Made by a program: the position numbers and the translations under genes
Notes under the pieces: generated by a model
Database searches by the model: none
What the model was told of the DNA's origin: nothing
What the model saw: the letters and a program-made list of their open reading frames with translations, nothing else
Shown: in pieces, positions 26,228-36,174 of the stretch
How the letters are laid out: each line of letters opens with the position of its first letter
Position numbering within the stretch: the first letter of the stretch is position 1
Assembly: GCF_014831675.1 (NCBI RefSeq)
Contig: NZ_VJXY01000014.1
Coordinates: forward strand, 1 to 64,000
Length of the DNA stretch: 64,000 bases
Direction of reading: 5' to 3'
From: Komarekiella delphini-convector SJRDD-AB1
GTDB taxonomy: Bacteria; Cyanobacteriota; Cyanobacteriia; Cyanobacteriales; Nostocaceae

Positions 26228-27925
26228 TTACTTGCCAGATTGAACTTTACTAACTTGATCAGCTGCGATCGCATACCAAATTTGAATGAAAGCTTGCTGA
26301 CTTAGTTTCCCACGCCGCTCACCAGGAAACAACTGCTCAAATTTTTCATTTGTATCTTTGTTCAGTTGACTGATGGTATAGTCTCCTAACTGTCTTGCGC
26401 GTGCTTGTCGTCTCCAATTGTCGTAATCTTTTGTACTATAGCTTCCGAGTTTACGACGAGATGCTGTACTGAGGTTAGCTTGTTCTAGTTTATTCAACAA
26501 GTTGTCAGCAATACCGTACCATTCATCGCGTAAAGCCGCATCTTCGGATTTAGAGGTGAGGCTACGTCCCTTTAATTCGGGCTTGCTAGTATAAAAAGAA
26601 TTATCTACTAAACGTGTAAAAAATACTTCAGGAATTTCTAACTGTTGGCGGCGACTGAAAATTTCTTGGGGGTTGCGACTTGTGTTTCTGTCGCTTACTG
26701 GTTGTCCAAGAGGATTGGGTAACTGTGGGATTTGTGGTAACGAGATTGATGGTACGGTGATGGAAGATACGCTGCGAATGACGGCATTTACTACCGCCCA
26801 AGTACCTGCACCAGTTAAAACAACCAAAGCAGTCCCCCCAAGACTGACAGCAAAAGGACGAATCCAAACAGGTAAAGGTATCGCCTTACTAATCGCTTGC
26901 GTCTTATTGTGTAATTTACTGACGAGCGCACTAGCGCGTTGTCGTCCAGGGGACACTACCATCGTCTTAAGTTTGGTAGCATGAGTAGTCGGGATTTTGG
27001 TAGCATTTGGTGATGGTAAATCTTTCAGGACTTGATCGGCTCGTTGATAGCGATCGCTCGGTTTATAAGACAACATCTTTTTTAACACAGTTTCTAATTT
27101 GGGACTGACGTTGATTTCCTTTCCCCAGTACCAAATTCCCTGAAAGCTGTCGTATAGTTTTTGCGGTTCCTTTCCCGTGAGCAACACTAGTGATGTCACC
27201 GCCAAAGAGTATAAATCACTATTAATGAATACTTTCCCCTGGCGTAGCTGTTCCTCTGGTGCGTAGCCTTTTTTACCCAACAAAGTGTGATTTCCCACCA
27301 ACTTGGTGCGCCAAAAACCTTGTGAAGCTGGTAATTGTTTGACACCACCAAAATCAATCAGCACTGGTAAATTATCAGAACGCCGCCAAATCAAATTATC
27401 GGGAGAGATATCGCGGTGAACTACATCTAGTGAGTGGATATACGACAGCACTGGTAAAATCTGTTGCAATAGAGTGATTACTTCTTCTTCACTAAAGGTC
27501 TTTCCTTGGCTTTCACGCTGCTCTAGTAATTGGTCAAAATTATCACCATCTACATAGTCTTGCACTAAAAAGAAAAAGTCTTTACTACCGATTTTCACTT
27601 GTAGCGAGGCGTGAAAACGCGGAATTTGCGGATGCTGGAGTTTTTTCAGCACACTTGCTTCTCGCTCAAATAACTCTTTAGCTTTTTGTAAATCCTGCTG
27701 GTGTTGTACTTGGGGTGCAAATTCCTTCAGCACGCATGTTTGATTGGATTTATTTCTATCCTCTGCCAAATAAGTGCGTCCAAAGCCGCCCTGCCCTAGT
27801 TGACGTATAATTTGATAGCGATTATCCACAACCTGCCCAACAGCAAGAGGTAATGGCTCACCACAATGGGTACAAAAGCGGTTACTACCATTATTTGTGT
27901 GTTGTTTACTGCAATAAACCTGCAT
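26228..27925 (-). CDS. Membrane Ser/Thr protein kinase, paralogue of the neighbouring kinase
   Basis: 565 residues. N-terminal zinc ribbon (C5 ... CTHC), kinase domain about 37-300 with GQGGFG (44-49), K67, E89, HRDISPDN (170-177) and DFG (191-193), linker, one membrane segment near 350-375 and an extracytoplasmic domain of about 140 residues. This last domain matches that of the preceding kinase (RRKLGSYS, QLFPGERRGKLSQQ, QIWYAIAADQVS), but there is no PPC or Thr/Pro tail. The genes are separated by the MITE-bearing spacer and point the same way, so they arose by tandem duplication. Confidence 0.93.
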   Translation of the reverse strand: MQVYCSKQHTNNGSNRFCTHCGEPLPLAVGQVVDNRYQIIRQLGQGGFGRTYLAEDRNKSNQTCVLKEFAPQVQHQQDLQKAKELFEREASVLKKLQHPQIPRFHASLQVKIGSKDFFFLVQDYVDGDNFDQLLEQRESQGKTFSEEEVITLLQQILPVLSYIHSLDVVHRDISPDNLIWRRSDNLPVLIDFGGVKQLPASQGFWRTKLVGNHTLLGKKGYAPEEQLRQGKVFINSDLYSLAVTSLVLLTGKEPQKLYDSFQGIWYWGKEINVSPKLETVLKKMLSYKPSDRYQRADQVLKDLPSPNATKIPTTHATKLKTMVVSPGRQRASALVSKLHNKTQAISKAIPLPVWIRPFAVSLGGTALVVLTGAGTWAVVNAVIRSVSSITVPSISLPQIPQLPNPLGQPVSDRNTSRNPQEIFSRRQQLEIPEVFFTRLVDNSFYTSKPELKGRSLTSKSEDAALRDEWYGIADNLLNKLEQANLSTASRRKLGSYSTKDYDNWRRQARARQLGDYTISQLNKDTNEKFEQLFPGERRGKLSQQAFIQIWYAIAADQVSKVQSGK

Positions 27926-28195
27926 GGTGCTGAAGGATGAATTAGGTTTTTATAAGTTACTACAACGGATGCAGTTTGATTTACGGAAAATGGTCAAGAG
28001 TCAAAGGTCAAAAAATCTTTTGGCTTATGGCTTTTAACTATTGTCAGATTCTTGGTTCTTTTTGAACAACTGCACTGGGGGAGGGTTTGTTTGCTTTATT
28101 TAGGAAAAGAGGTTTAAGAGGATGGGACAATCGCTAAAATACTCAGAGCAAGTAACGGTGGTGTTAGTTTTACTTCAGGATGAGCAATAAGTGTC

Positions 28196-29752
28196 ATGAA
28201 CTGCAAATCACAAAAGCAGAGAGCAATTAGAGCATTTGAAGATTTTTTATCTACCCCCTTAGAAACGTTACTACAACAGCATTTAGATACTCCTAATGAA
28301 TCAGCAGCTTTGAGTTTATTTCACGATGTGGCTGCTAATGTACCCGCTTACAAAGCTTTTTTGGCAGAAAGAGAAATTAATCCGGCTGCTATTCAAACCT
28401 TGGAGGAGTTTCAAAAACTACCTGCGATCGCCAAAGAAAATTATATACTGCGTTATCCTCTAGCTGACTTGTGTCGTCACGGACAGTTGCAAGCGTGCGA
28501 TATGATAGCCGCTTCCTCTGGTTCCACAGGTAAACCAACATTTTGGCCCCGTTTTTTTACAGATGAACTGCAAATCGCCACACGCTTTGAGCAGATTTTT
28601 CACGACAGTTTTTATGCAGATACTAGACGTACCCTAGCTGTGATTTGTTTCACTTTAGGCACTTGGGTAGGTGGCATGTTCACTACCAACTGCTGTCGCT
28701 ATCTTGCCAGCAAAGGTTATCCTATCACTGTAATTACTCCTGGTAACAACAAAGAAGAAATCTTGCGGGTTGTGCAAGAACTTGGCTCAGCATTTGAGCA
28801 AGTTGTACTGTTGGGATACCCACCATTCTTGAAAGATGTGATTGATACTGGTATTGCTCGTGGTGTAGAGTGGCAGCAAAATCAGATTAAGTTAGTTATG
28901 GCGGGAGAGGTATTCAGCGAAGAATGGCGTAGTTTAGTTGGCGAAAGAATTGGTTCCCAAAATCCCTGCTACGATTTTGCATCACTCTACGGTACTGCGG
29001 ATGCAGGTGTATTGGGTAATGAAACGCCTTTAAGTATTTGCATTCGCCGTTTTTTAGCAGACAATCCCGATGCAGCTAGAGATTTGTTCGGAGAATCTCG
29101 TTTACCTACGCTGCTACAGTATGATCCCGTAAGTCGCTATTTTGAAGTCCAAGATAGGGCATTACTGTTTTCTGGTGATAATGGCATACCCTTGATTCGT
29201 TATGACATTTTAGATACTGGTGGGTTAATTAGCTACGATGCCATGATCCAGTTTTTGGCACAATGGGGCTTTGATACCGTTGCAGTTTTACAAGATGAAA
29301 GACTAAAACAATCATCTATAAAGCTTACTAAATCTTATACTCAACACTCACCCAGAGGTATTCATCCCCTACCTTTCGTCTATGTCTTCGGACGTTCTAA
29401 CTTTACAGTTTCCTACTTTGGAGCGAATATATACCCAGAAAATGTCACAGTAGGATTAGAACAACCAGTAATTCAAGAATGGGTGACGGGTAAGTTCGTG
29501 TTGCAGGTAAAAGAGGATGCTGACAAAAATAGATTTTTATCTGTAGTTGTGGAGTTAGCATCGGGGGTGGAGGGTAATGAAGATAAGCAGCAAACCATAG
29601 CATTTTCCATACTCTCGCAACTAGTGCGCCTCAACAGCGAGTTTGCTAACTACGTTCCCTCAGAATATCAAATGCCACAAGTTGCATTAGCTCCAACAGG
29701 TGATCCCGAATATTTTCCTATTGGAGTAAAGCATCGTTATACGCGTAAATAA
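28196..29752 (+). CDS. PaaK-like adenylate-forming enzyme (phenylacetate-CoA ligase family)
   Basis: 518 residues, soluble. The phosphate-binding loop ASSGSTGKPTFWPRFF (about residues 106-121), LYGTADAG (about 265-272) and GIPLIRYDILDTGGLI (about 335-350) follow the PaaK subfamily of acyl-adenylate synthetases. The family usually forms an acyl-CoA from an aryl acid via an adenylate, but many members serve natural-product or unknown pathways. No carrier protein or CoA pathway gene is adjacent. Start ATG 28196 has a weak upstream AGGATGAGC site. Confidence 0.85.
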   Translation: MNCKSQKQRAIRAFEDFLSTPLETLLQQHLDTPNESAALSLFHDVAANVPAYKAFLAEREINPAAIQTLEEFQKLPAIAKENYILRYPLADLCRHGQLQACDMIAASSGSTGKPTFWPRFFTDELQIATRFEQIFHDSFYADTRRTLAVICFTLGTWVGGMFTTNCCRYLASKGYPITVITPGNNKEEILRVVQELGSAFEQVVLLGYPPFLKDVIDTGIARGVEWQQNQIKLVMAGEVFSEEWRSLVGERIGSQNPCYDFASLYGTADAGVLGNETPLSICIRRFLADNPDAARDLFGESRLPTLLQYDPVSRYFEVQDRALLFSGDNGIPLIRYDILDTGGLISYDAMIQFLAQWGFDTVAVLQDERLKQSSIKLTKSYTQHSPRGIHPLPFVYVFGRSNFTVSYFGANIYPENVTVGLEQPVIQEWVTGKFVLQVKEDADKNRFLSVVVELASGVEGNEDKQQTIAFSILSQLVRLNSEFANYVPSEYQMPQVALAPTGDPEYFPIGVKHRYTRK

Positions 29753-30248
29753 AAGAGGAATAGGTTCGGTTTATAATTTAATACAGTTCAGTTAGAAATC
29801 AACATATATTTCGGGAGTTTTGTTAAGAGGCGTCAACACATACAGCGCCAACATAATCAAAACTTTAATTGTTAACCATTGAGAGCAAATTGCTTTGCTA
29901 TTTTATATGTCAATTAGTCTTTATTGTTAATAACTGTTGAATAATAACTCTGAACAAGGATTATCTTGCATTTACGCGGAACTTAATAACCTGTAATTGG
30001 GGCAATTAATCGCTTAAATTGTAGCGATTTCTAGTCGATGTTTGAAAGTAAATTTATTAAAGTTTTACTTATTAAATAAACGTTAATATTTTCTTAACTT
30101 AACTCAATCAAGATTAATAGTTATGTATAAAATTTTTTACTGCAAGTTCATAATTTGATTCAAAAATAATGTTAAATCGTGTTAGATTGTGATAGTTGTA
30201 ACACTAAAATCAACGTGTAATTATAATACATTGTAAGGAAATTGGCAA
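29753..30248. promoter_or_regulatory. AT-rich upstream region of the T4SS-like operon
   Basis: About 500 bases without a gene. A TATAAT lies at 30222-30227, with TTGTAA at 30196-30201 (spacer 20, long). The first gene has a good AAGGAA at 30235-30240. GTAATTATAATAC at 30216-30228 resembles an NtcA site but has 7 rather than 8 central bases. Confidence 0.45.
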
Positions 30249-30866
30249 ATGTCTAGACAAAGTTCTCACGAGAGTAACTTTTTCAAAGCTTTAACTGGTA
30301 GTGCGGTGAAAAAATCCTATAAGTTGAGAATGACACTGGAATCCTGTCTGGCTATTCTGGTTGAATCTGTACCTTTTTTAATTGCTTGTGCTGTACTTGT
30401 AAGCGTTATCAGCCTGAAAAGTCCGATCCTGCTTTTTTGTTTACTAGTTGGTAGTTTAATTGCAGTAATTGTGCAGCAAATTGGTCAGCAGGTGAATTTA
30501 CCCAAGCGATCGCTTATCCCATTACAAATCTTAGCAGTAGCCATCATCTTAAGTTTGTTTTGGTTAGATTATTTTGCATACCCTGCACAAGCGCAGTTTT
30601 TTAAGAAAGCTGAAGATTTTTTTAAAAATACTCTAACCCAAGGTGCAACAACTAACAGTAATACCCAAGCAGCAGTAAGTTTAATATTCAACGTATTACG
30701 GGCACTTTATCTACTCTATATAGCCGTTGCTCTAATTGGTGTAATTAACGCAGTGCGTAAAGATGAAGATTGGCAAAGTATTGCTAGAACTCCCTTATTA
30801 GTCGTTGTTGCTGTTACCATTGCTGATGTACTCACAGGTTTTGTGATAGGCGATAGCAGCAGATAA
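30249..30866 (+). CDS. VirB2/TrbC-like pilin precursor (T4SS-like operon)
   Basis: 205 residues. Hydrophobic segments lie near 35-56, 60-76 and 90-108, then AYPAQA-QFF offers a signal-peptidase site after A115. The predicted 90-residue mature part has two membrane helices (about 143-168 and 181-200) split by a short basic loop (AVRKDEDWQSIAR), the topology of VirB2 pilins. The long leader with extra membrane segments is unusual for VirB2. Assignment rests on topology, position before a VirB3-like gene and operon context rather than on a strong motif. Confidence 0.65.
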   Translation: MSRQSSHESNFFKALTGSAVKKSYKLRMTLESCLAILVESVPFLIACAVLVSVISLKSPILLFCLLVGSLIAVIVQQIGQQVNLPKRSLIPLQILAVAIILSLFWLDYFAYPAQAQFFKKAEDFFKNTLTQGATTNSNTQAAVSLIFNVLRALYLLYIAVALIGVINAVRKDEDWQSIARTPLLVVVAVTIADVLTGFVIGDSSR

Positions 30867-30909
30867 TTTATATCTATCGATTAGAGGAAGGATAACTAAG
30901 ATATTTGCA

Positions 30910-31281
30910 ATGTCTCAAGAGCGTGAACAAGAATTTCGTCCAGTCAATCAAATTCTCGGAAGTCAACCTTCATTAGGCCCAATACCTGCCGATCAAATTC
31001 TTCCTTGGACGCTAATTTCCCTAACTTCATACTTTATCATCAACGGAATTTTTGGGGGGATTTTTCAAGAGGAGTTTCAAAAATGGTTATGGACGGTACT
31101 AATTGCTGGTTGGGGAATGGGGACTTGGTGGATATTAACTGGTGGTAGGAGTTGGAGTTTTTTAAGCAAATTTGTAGGTGTTCCCACTTGGACAAGAGGC
31201 TTTGCTCGTTATCAAAGCTTGCTGGAAGTTAACCATGAAGCAAAAAATCGGAAAAAAAAGCGTCGGTATCGCAGGAAATGA
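30910..31281 (+). CDS. VirB3-like inner-membrane protein
   Basis: 123 residues with two adjacent hydrophobic segments (about 32-50 and 60-78), a GVPTWTRGFARYQ motif after them and a very basic end (KNRKKKRRYRRK). VirB3 proteins are small two-helix membrane proteins that couple to the VirB4 ATPase and in some systems are fused to it; here the gene overlaps the VirB4-like gene by 47 bp. The assignment is by size, topology and order. Confidence 0.65.
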   Translation: MSQEREQEFRPVNQILGSQPSLGPIPADQILPWTLISLTSYFIINGIFGGIFQEEFQKWLWTVLIAGWGMGTWWILTGGRSWSFLSKFVGVPTWTRGFARYQSLLEVNHEAKNRKKKRRYRRK

Positions 31282-33982
31282 AACTAGATTAACACCATTT
31301 GAAGACGCTTTACACTTGGCGACAATGTTGCGCGTCTCATTAAATGGACGTGATATTGGCGCTTACGCTTTGACGAAAGGAACACAAAAAGATAGGTTTT
31401 GCTTTGTCTTCGGTTTTGAATGTCGAGGTATTCATACCACTTTAAGACCTGAGCAAATCGATACAATTGTCAATAATATTGAAGCGGGTTTAAAAGATAT
31501 CCCTAGCGATGAAAGAATGACGCTACATTTAGGGTCTTTTAGTTCAGATAAAACCCGCCAGCAAGAACTCGCATCATTGATCAAAAATGCGCCGTCACGA
31601 GATATAAAATATTTGTTGATGGCAGAGCGAGCCAGAGTCAAAGAGCTGACTATTTCTGGTATTAGGAAGCCAAAATTTTTACGTATTTATGTCACTTATA
31701 CTGTTGAGTCTACCAATACCAATGCAGATGATTGGATAGAGAAACTTTTAGCAAAAGCAGAATCATGGTGGTTAAAATTCAAAGGCGAACTATCAGAAGT
31801 AGAATATCAGCGCCTCGAAACTATCATTACTAATGCTTATAAACAAGGTTTTCTGCGTTGGGAGCAACTTTTAGCCAATAAAATGGGATTGGATATCAAG
31901 CCTTTAACTGCTGATGAACTCTGGGAGGAAACCTGGAGAAGATTTAATAATACGCAGCCAATAGATATTCCCCAATTGATTACTTTAGATGAAAATGGAC
32001 TACATGAACAAGTTAATTCAGACTTAGCAAGTACTAAATTACTCATCGAAAATATCCATAGTACAACTTTGCTGTTAGAGTCTGGTGTACCTTGTGCTGA
32101 CCGTCGTTGGGTTAATGTGAATAATCGCTATATTGGCGTAATGACATTTTTAGAAAAACCCGGAGGTTGGTCAAATAAATCCACTCAGTTACGTTATATA
32201 TGGGAATTGCTAGCAAGGGAAACGGTAGTAGATACGGAAGTATTTTGTGAATTAACTACTGCAAATCCAGCATTTGTTAAAACTACCTTGCAAAGAGTGC
32301 TGAAGCAGTCAAATATGACGACAATCATGGCTCAAGAAAAAAGCAAAACCATAGATGTCAACGCTCAATTAAAGTTAAAGAAATCTGTAGCAGCACAAGA
32401 GCAATTATATGAAGGTGCAGTACCAATTTATACGGGTATAGCGATTTTGGTACATCGTCAAAGTATAGAGAAATTAGAGGAAGCGACAAGATATATTGAA
32501 AACTGTTTTCAACGTCCAGCACGGGTGATTAGAGAAACAGAATATGCTTGGAAAATTTGGCTGCAAACTTTACCAATAGTTTGGGAGGGTTTGTTAGCAA
32601 AACCCTTCAATCGTCGCCAACTATATTTAACAAGTGAAGTTCCAGGATTAATGCCTTTAGTACTAACAAAACAAGGTGATAAACAAGGCTTTGAGTTGAT
32701 TGCTGAAGAAGGTGGAACACCCATACATCTAGATTTGTTTAATCAACATAAAAATTTAGCGCTGTTTGCAACAACTCGTGCTGGTAAATCAGTATTAGTA
32801 TCAGGAATTTTAACTCAGGCTTTGGCGCATGGCATTCCTGTAGTGGCGTTGGACTTCCCTAAACCTGATGGGACATCAACTTTTACTGACTATACAGAGT
32901 TTATGGAGGGGAATGGGGCGTATTTTGATATCTCCAAACAATCAAATAACTTATTTGAGCAGCCAGATTTACGATCGCTTGATCCAGAACAACAACGCGA
33001 TCGCACACTAGATTATACCTCTTTTTTGGAATCAGCTTTGATGACGATGGTTTTAGGGTCATCTGCTGAGAATCAGATTCTATCGCAAACTGTGCGATCG
33101 CTTCTCAACTTGGCTTTAGAAGCCTTCTTTGCAGATGAGGGTATCAAAGAGCGATATCGTAAAGCAATAGCAGGGGGATTTGGTTCTGCGGCTTGGCCTA
33201 AAACCCCTACCTTAAGAGACTTTCTCTATTTCTGCTCTCCAGAACACCTACAATTAAATTCTGTAAGTGGGAGAGTTGAAGACGCCTTAAGCCAAATTCA
33301 GCTGCGCTTGCGATTTTGGCTTTCTAGTCGCGTTGGACAAGCAATCTCTGCACCATCTAGCTTTCCCACCGATGCACAACTTTTGGTTTTTGCGCTCAGA
33401 AACCTATCAGATAATGAAGATGCAGCAGTACTATCTTTAAGCGCCTATTCAGCAGCGTTACGACGTGCATTAAGCAGCCCAGCTTCCATATTCTTCATCG
33501 ACGAAGCACCGATTTTATTTGAATTCGAGCAAATTTCTGACTTAGTTGGCAGAGTTTGTGCCAACGGCGCTAAAGCTGGAATCAGAGTTATTTTATCAGC
33601 ACAAGACCCTGATACCATTGCCAAATCTAAAGCTGCATCTAAAATTTTGCAAAATTTGACAACACGATTGATTGGACGCATTCAACCAGTTGCAGTAGAT
33701 AGTTTTGCAGACATCTTAAAATATCCCCGCAACATCATTTCTCGTAATGCCTCAGAAAGCTTTTTCCCACGCAAAGAAGGTATTTATAGTCAATGGCTGC
33801 TAGATGATAACGGTATTTATACATTTTGTCGCTACTATCCAGGTTACGAACAATTAGCAGCAGTTGCTAATAACCCTTATGAACAAACTGCACGCAGTCA
33901 AATGATGCAACTTCACACCGATAAATATGAAGCAATTTCTACATTTGCACGTCAGTTAGTGGCTACACTACGCAGTAGTTAA
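31235..33982 (+). CDS. VirB4/TraC-like T4SS ATPase
   Basis: 915 residues from ATG 31235; an upstream in-frame start at 31178 lies deeper in the preceding gene. The N-terminal half has the VirB4 pattern (RGIHTTLRPEQIDTIV; later AGIAILVHRQSIEKLEEATR-type repeats). The motor half has Walker A ATTRAGKSVL (K518) and Walker B IFFIDEAP (D756, E757), plus SAQDPDTIAKSK and a C-terminal arginine-rich segment. VirB4 ATPases power pilus assembly and substrate transfer. This is the strongest marker of the cluster. Start overlap with the VirB3-like gene suggests coupled translation. Confidence 0.88.
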   Translation: MKQKIGKKSVGIAGNETRLTPFEDALHLATMLRVSLNGRDIGAYALTKGTQKDRFCFVFGFECRGIHTTLRPEQIDTIVNNIEAGLKDIPSDERMTLHLGSFSSDKTRQQELASLIKNAPSRDIKYLLMAERARVKELTISGIRKPKFLRIYVTYTVESTNTNADDWIEKLLAKAESWWLKFKGELSEVEYQRLETIITNAYKQGFLRWEQLLANKMGLDIKPLTADELWEETWRRFNNTQPIDIPQLITLDENGLHEQVNSDLASTKLLIENIHSTTLLLESGVPCADRRWVNVNNRYIGVMTFLEKPGGWSNKSTQLRYIWELLARETVVDTEVFCELTTANPAFVKTTLQRVLKQSNMTTIMAQEKSKTIDVNAQLKLKKSVAAQEQLYEGAVPIYTGIAILVHRQSIEKLEEATRYIENCFQRPARVIRETEYAWKIWLQTLPIVWEGLLAKPFNRRQLYLTSEVPGLMPLVLTKQGDKQGFELIAEEGGTPIHLDLFNQHKNLALFATTRAGKSVLVSGILTQALAHGIPVVALDFPKPDGTSTFTDYTEFMEGNGAYFDISKQSNNLFEQPDLRSLDPEQQRDRTLDYTSFLESALMTMVLGSSAENQILSQTVRSLLNLALEAFFADEGIKERYRKAIAGGFGSAAWPKTPTLRDFLYFCSPEHLQLNSVSGRVEDALSQIQLRLRFWLSSRVGQAISAPSSFPTDAQLLVFALRNLSDNEDAAVLSLSAYSAALRRALSSPASIFFIDEAPILFEFEQISDLVGRVCANGAKAGIRVILSAQDPDTIAKSKAASKILQNLTTRLIGRIQPVAVDSFADILKYPRNIISRNASESFFPRKEGIYSQWLLDDNGIYTFCRYYPGYEQLAAVANNPYEQTARSQMMQLHTDKYEAISTFARQLVATLRSS

Positions 33983-34111
33983 CAACGATTCTAAAACTTA
34001 TACACCACACATTTTTTTAACTCTTTCTCTGCGCCTCTGCGCCTCTGCGTGAAATAAAAATAAATTTAATTAATTTAAACAAATTCGTTCCCCATTCCCA
34101 AACACAGAGAT

Positions 34112-34915
34112 ATGCAAAAAACCACCTTTTTAACTCTTACTCTAGTATCTCTAGTAATGTTACCAGCAATGGCACAAGTAGGTGAAGTTTGGACTGATTT
34201 TCAATCATATTCTGTAGATTTACAAAACTATCTCCAAAATAATCTGAGCGAAAACCTAAAGCCTGTAGAACCACAAAGTAGAAGTGCTATCACTAATGCT
34301 ACAGGAGAATTGAATATACCTAATCCAATCACTGCTGGACAGAGAATTCGTGATGATATTTTTATCAATTCCATATCAGACCGTTTTGAGAATAATTCAG
34401 TAGTCCGCTCAAATTTAGTTAGCAATGAAATTAATCGTCTAATTACCCGTGGAGCTGTGTCAGGTCTTTTAGGTGAAGCTGGGCAGATTCGGACAAAAAC
34501 AAAGTTAATAAATACTGAAAAAACTCTGAGAAATATTGCGGGATTTAGTGATGTAGACGAAGATAGGACAATATTTCAAGAGCTATTAGAAGGAACTGGT
34601 ATTAAGCAAGGAAAAGGAGAAGACTTAATCAGTCTAGCCGATAAGGTGCTTGGTCAGGGTTTATTAGCATTATTATCTGCTAACCAAGAAACTATTAAAA
34701 TTCAAAAGGAACAATCAAAAATTGTAGCTGAAACATTTGCTCAAACCCTACAAACTAATCAATCTCTGCAATACTCTAACTTAAACTTAGCCAATATTTC
34801 TCAACAAATGGAAGAGGAAAATCGTGCTCGGAGAGTAGATACATCTACAGAAGCGGCGCGACTTTTGCGAGCCACTTCGCAAATGGATTTGTTTGGGACA
34901 AAAATTGATAATTAG
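34112..34915 (+). CDS. Exported helical protein in VirB5 position
   Basis: 267 residues with a clear signal peptide (MQKTTFLTLTLVSLVMLPAM-AQ). The mature protein is mostly helical, with a long coiled-coil-like C-terminal half (LLSANQETIKIQKEQSKIVA, then QQMEEENRARRVDTST). VirB5/TrbJ proteins between VirB4 and VirB6 genes are exported, helical, minor pilus components with this plan. Sequence similarity to a known VirB5 is not evident to me; position and topology are the basis. A low-complexity 'ctctgcgcctctgcg' repeat precedes it. Confidence 0.55.
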   Translation: MQKTTFLTLTLVSLVMLPAMAQVGEVWTDFQSYSVDLQNYLQNNLSENLKPVEPQSRSAITNATGELNIPNPITAGQRIRDDIFINSISDRFENNSVVRSNLVSNEINRLITRGAVSGLLGEAGQIRTKTKLINTEKTLRNIAGFSDVDEDRTIFQELLEGTGIKQGKGEDLISLADKVLGQGLLALLSANQETIKIQKEQSKIVAETFAQTLQTNQSLQYSNLNLANISQQMEEENRARRVDTSTEAARLLRATSQMDLFGTKIDN

Positions 34916-34990
34916 AATTCAAAATCAAAATTTTCTATTCTCATTTAACTACGGAAAAGTACGTTCCTTTTAAAAACAGCCACTATCAAA

Positions 34991-36040
34991 ATGCAGCTTG
35001 CTACTTTACCAATTTTTGCCCAAATAGGCATAGATGAAATTCTCGGTAATGGTGCTACAACTGCCCAAAGTATTGCCGAAGGTTGGGATAATCAATGGCT
35101 GGATTTATTGCAAAATAATACCAGTAATAACTTATATGGAGCGCTCACGAATCTAGGTGTATTCTTTGCAGTCGGAACCCTGCTGTTTTTTATGCTACAA
35201 TTCCTCAAAGATTTGATATACAGCGAATATGCCCGCCCTATATCAGCTTTGATTTGGCCTTTCCTGGTGGTAATACTGTTAAGTAATTCAGGCAATGGCA
35301 GCATACTTTCTAATTTAACATTGGGAGTACGGAATTTGATAAATGCTGTAAATCAGCAAGTAGTGGTAACAACCAATACTGACCAAATTTACCAGCAAGC
35401 ACTGAATATGAGTATTGCTGAAGAAGTGGCAGGTTCTTTGCTGCGTCCTTGTCAGTCAATTACTGGTGAACAACAAAATAAATGCTTTGTTAAAGCTACG
35501 GAAAAAGCTAACGAACTTTGGCAAGAATACAGAAATTTATATGGCAATAAAACTTGGATAGACAGGTTACAAAATAAGGTAAATCAGATTACATATAGCA
35601 CAGGCAGTGTATCTGAAAGTGCATTTAATTCTTTGCTGGGTTCTACAGTTCAAACAAGCATTAAAAGTTTTTTAGTCTCTTTACAATATGCCTTTCAAAA
35701 TTTAATAGAAGCGACTATGTTGCTGATAGCAACCTTAGGGCCGCTGGCTGTGGGTGGGTCTTTGCTACCTGTAGCCGGTAAACCTATTTTTGCGTGGCTT
35801 ACCGGGTTTTTATCTATTGGCATCGCTAAAATTTCATTTAATATTATCGCTGTGTTAACTGCCACAGTTATTGTTAATGGGCCTGGGCAAAATGCTAATG
35901 TTGATCCAGATTTAACGTGGTTCATAATTTTTCTGGGAGTTTTGGCTCCGATTTTATCTTTATTAGTGGCTGCGGCTGGAGGTTTTGCAGTCTTCAACGC
36001 TATCAGCAATACGGCTTCTCTGGTAAAAGATAGGATATAA
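34991..36040 (+). CDS. VirB6/TrbL-like polytopic membrane protein
   Basis: 349 residues. Hydrophobic segments near 50-70, 83-98, 230-255, 262-285 and 305-335 surround a central polar region with two cysteines (RPCQSITGEQQNKCF). VirB6/TrbL proteins have several membrane helices and a large periplasmic central loop, and form the inner-membrane channel. The N-terminus (LPIFAQIGIDEILGNG) could be a short leader. Length, topology and place after the VirB5-position gene support the call. Confidence 0.65.
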   Translation: MQLATLPIFAQIGIDEILGNGATTAQSIAEGWDNQWLDLLQNNTSNNLYGALTNLGVFFAVGTLLFFMLQFLKDLIYSEYARPISALIWPFLVVILLSNSGNGSILSNLTLGVRNLINAVNQQVVVTTNTDQIYQQALNMSIAEEVAGSLLRPCQSITGEQQNKCFVKATEKANELWQEYRNLYGNKTWIDRLQNKVNQITYSTGSVSESAFNSLLGSTVQTSIKSFLVSLQYAFQNLIEATMLLIATLGPLAVGGSLLPVAGKPIFAWLTGFLSIGIAKISFNIIAVLTATVIVNGPGQNANVDPDLTWFIIFLGVLAPILSLLVAAAGGFAVFNAISNTASLVKDRI

Positions 36041-36174
36041 GTTGTTAGCTGGAGGAGATTGATAAGTAATTAAAAATAAAAAAATCCAGTCGTGAGCAGC
36101 ATTTTAGTTAATCACTAAGCACAAGTTAAATCCAAGTTAAATAAGCAATAACTGTTGGGTTGGGAGATAAGTAA

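Noticed and set aside
30216-30228. NtcA-like site GTA...TAC upstream of the T4SS-like operon
   Set aside because: Seven central bases instead of eight and no GTA-N8-TAC match; not called.
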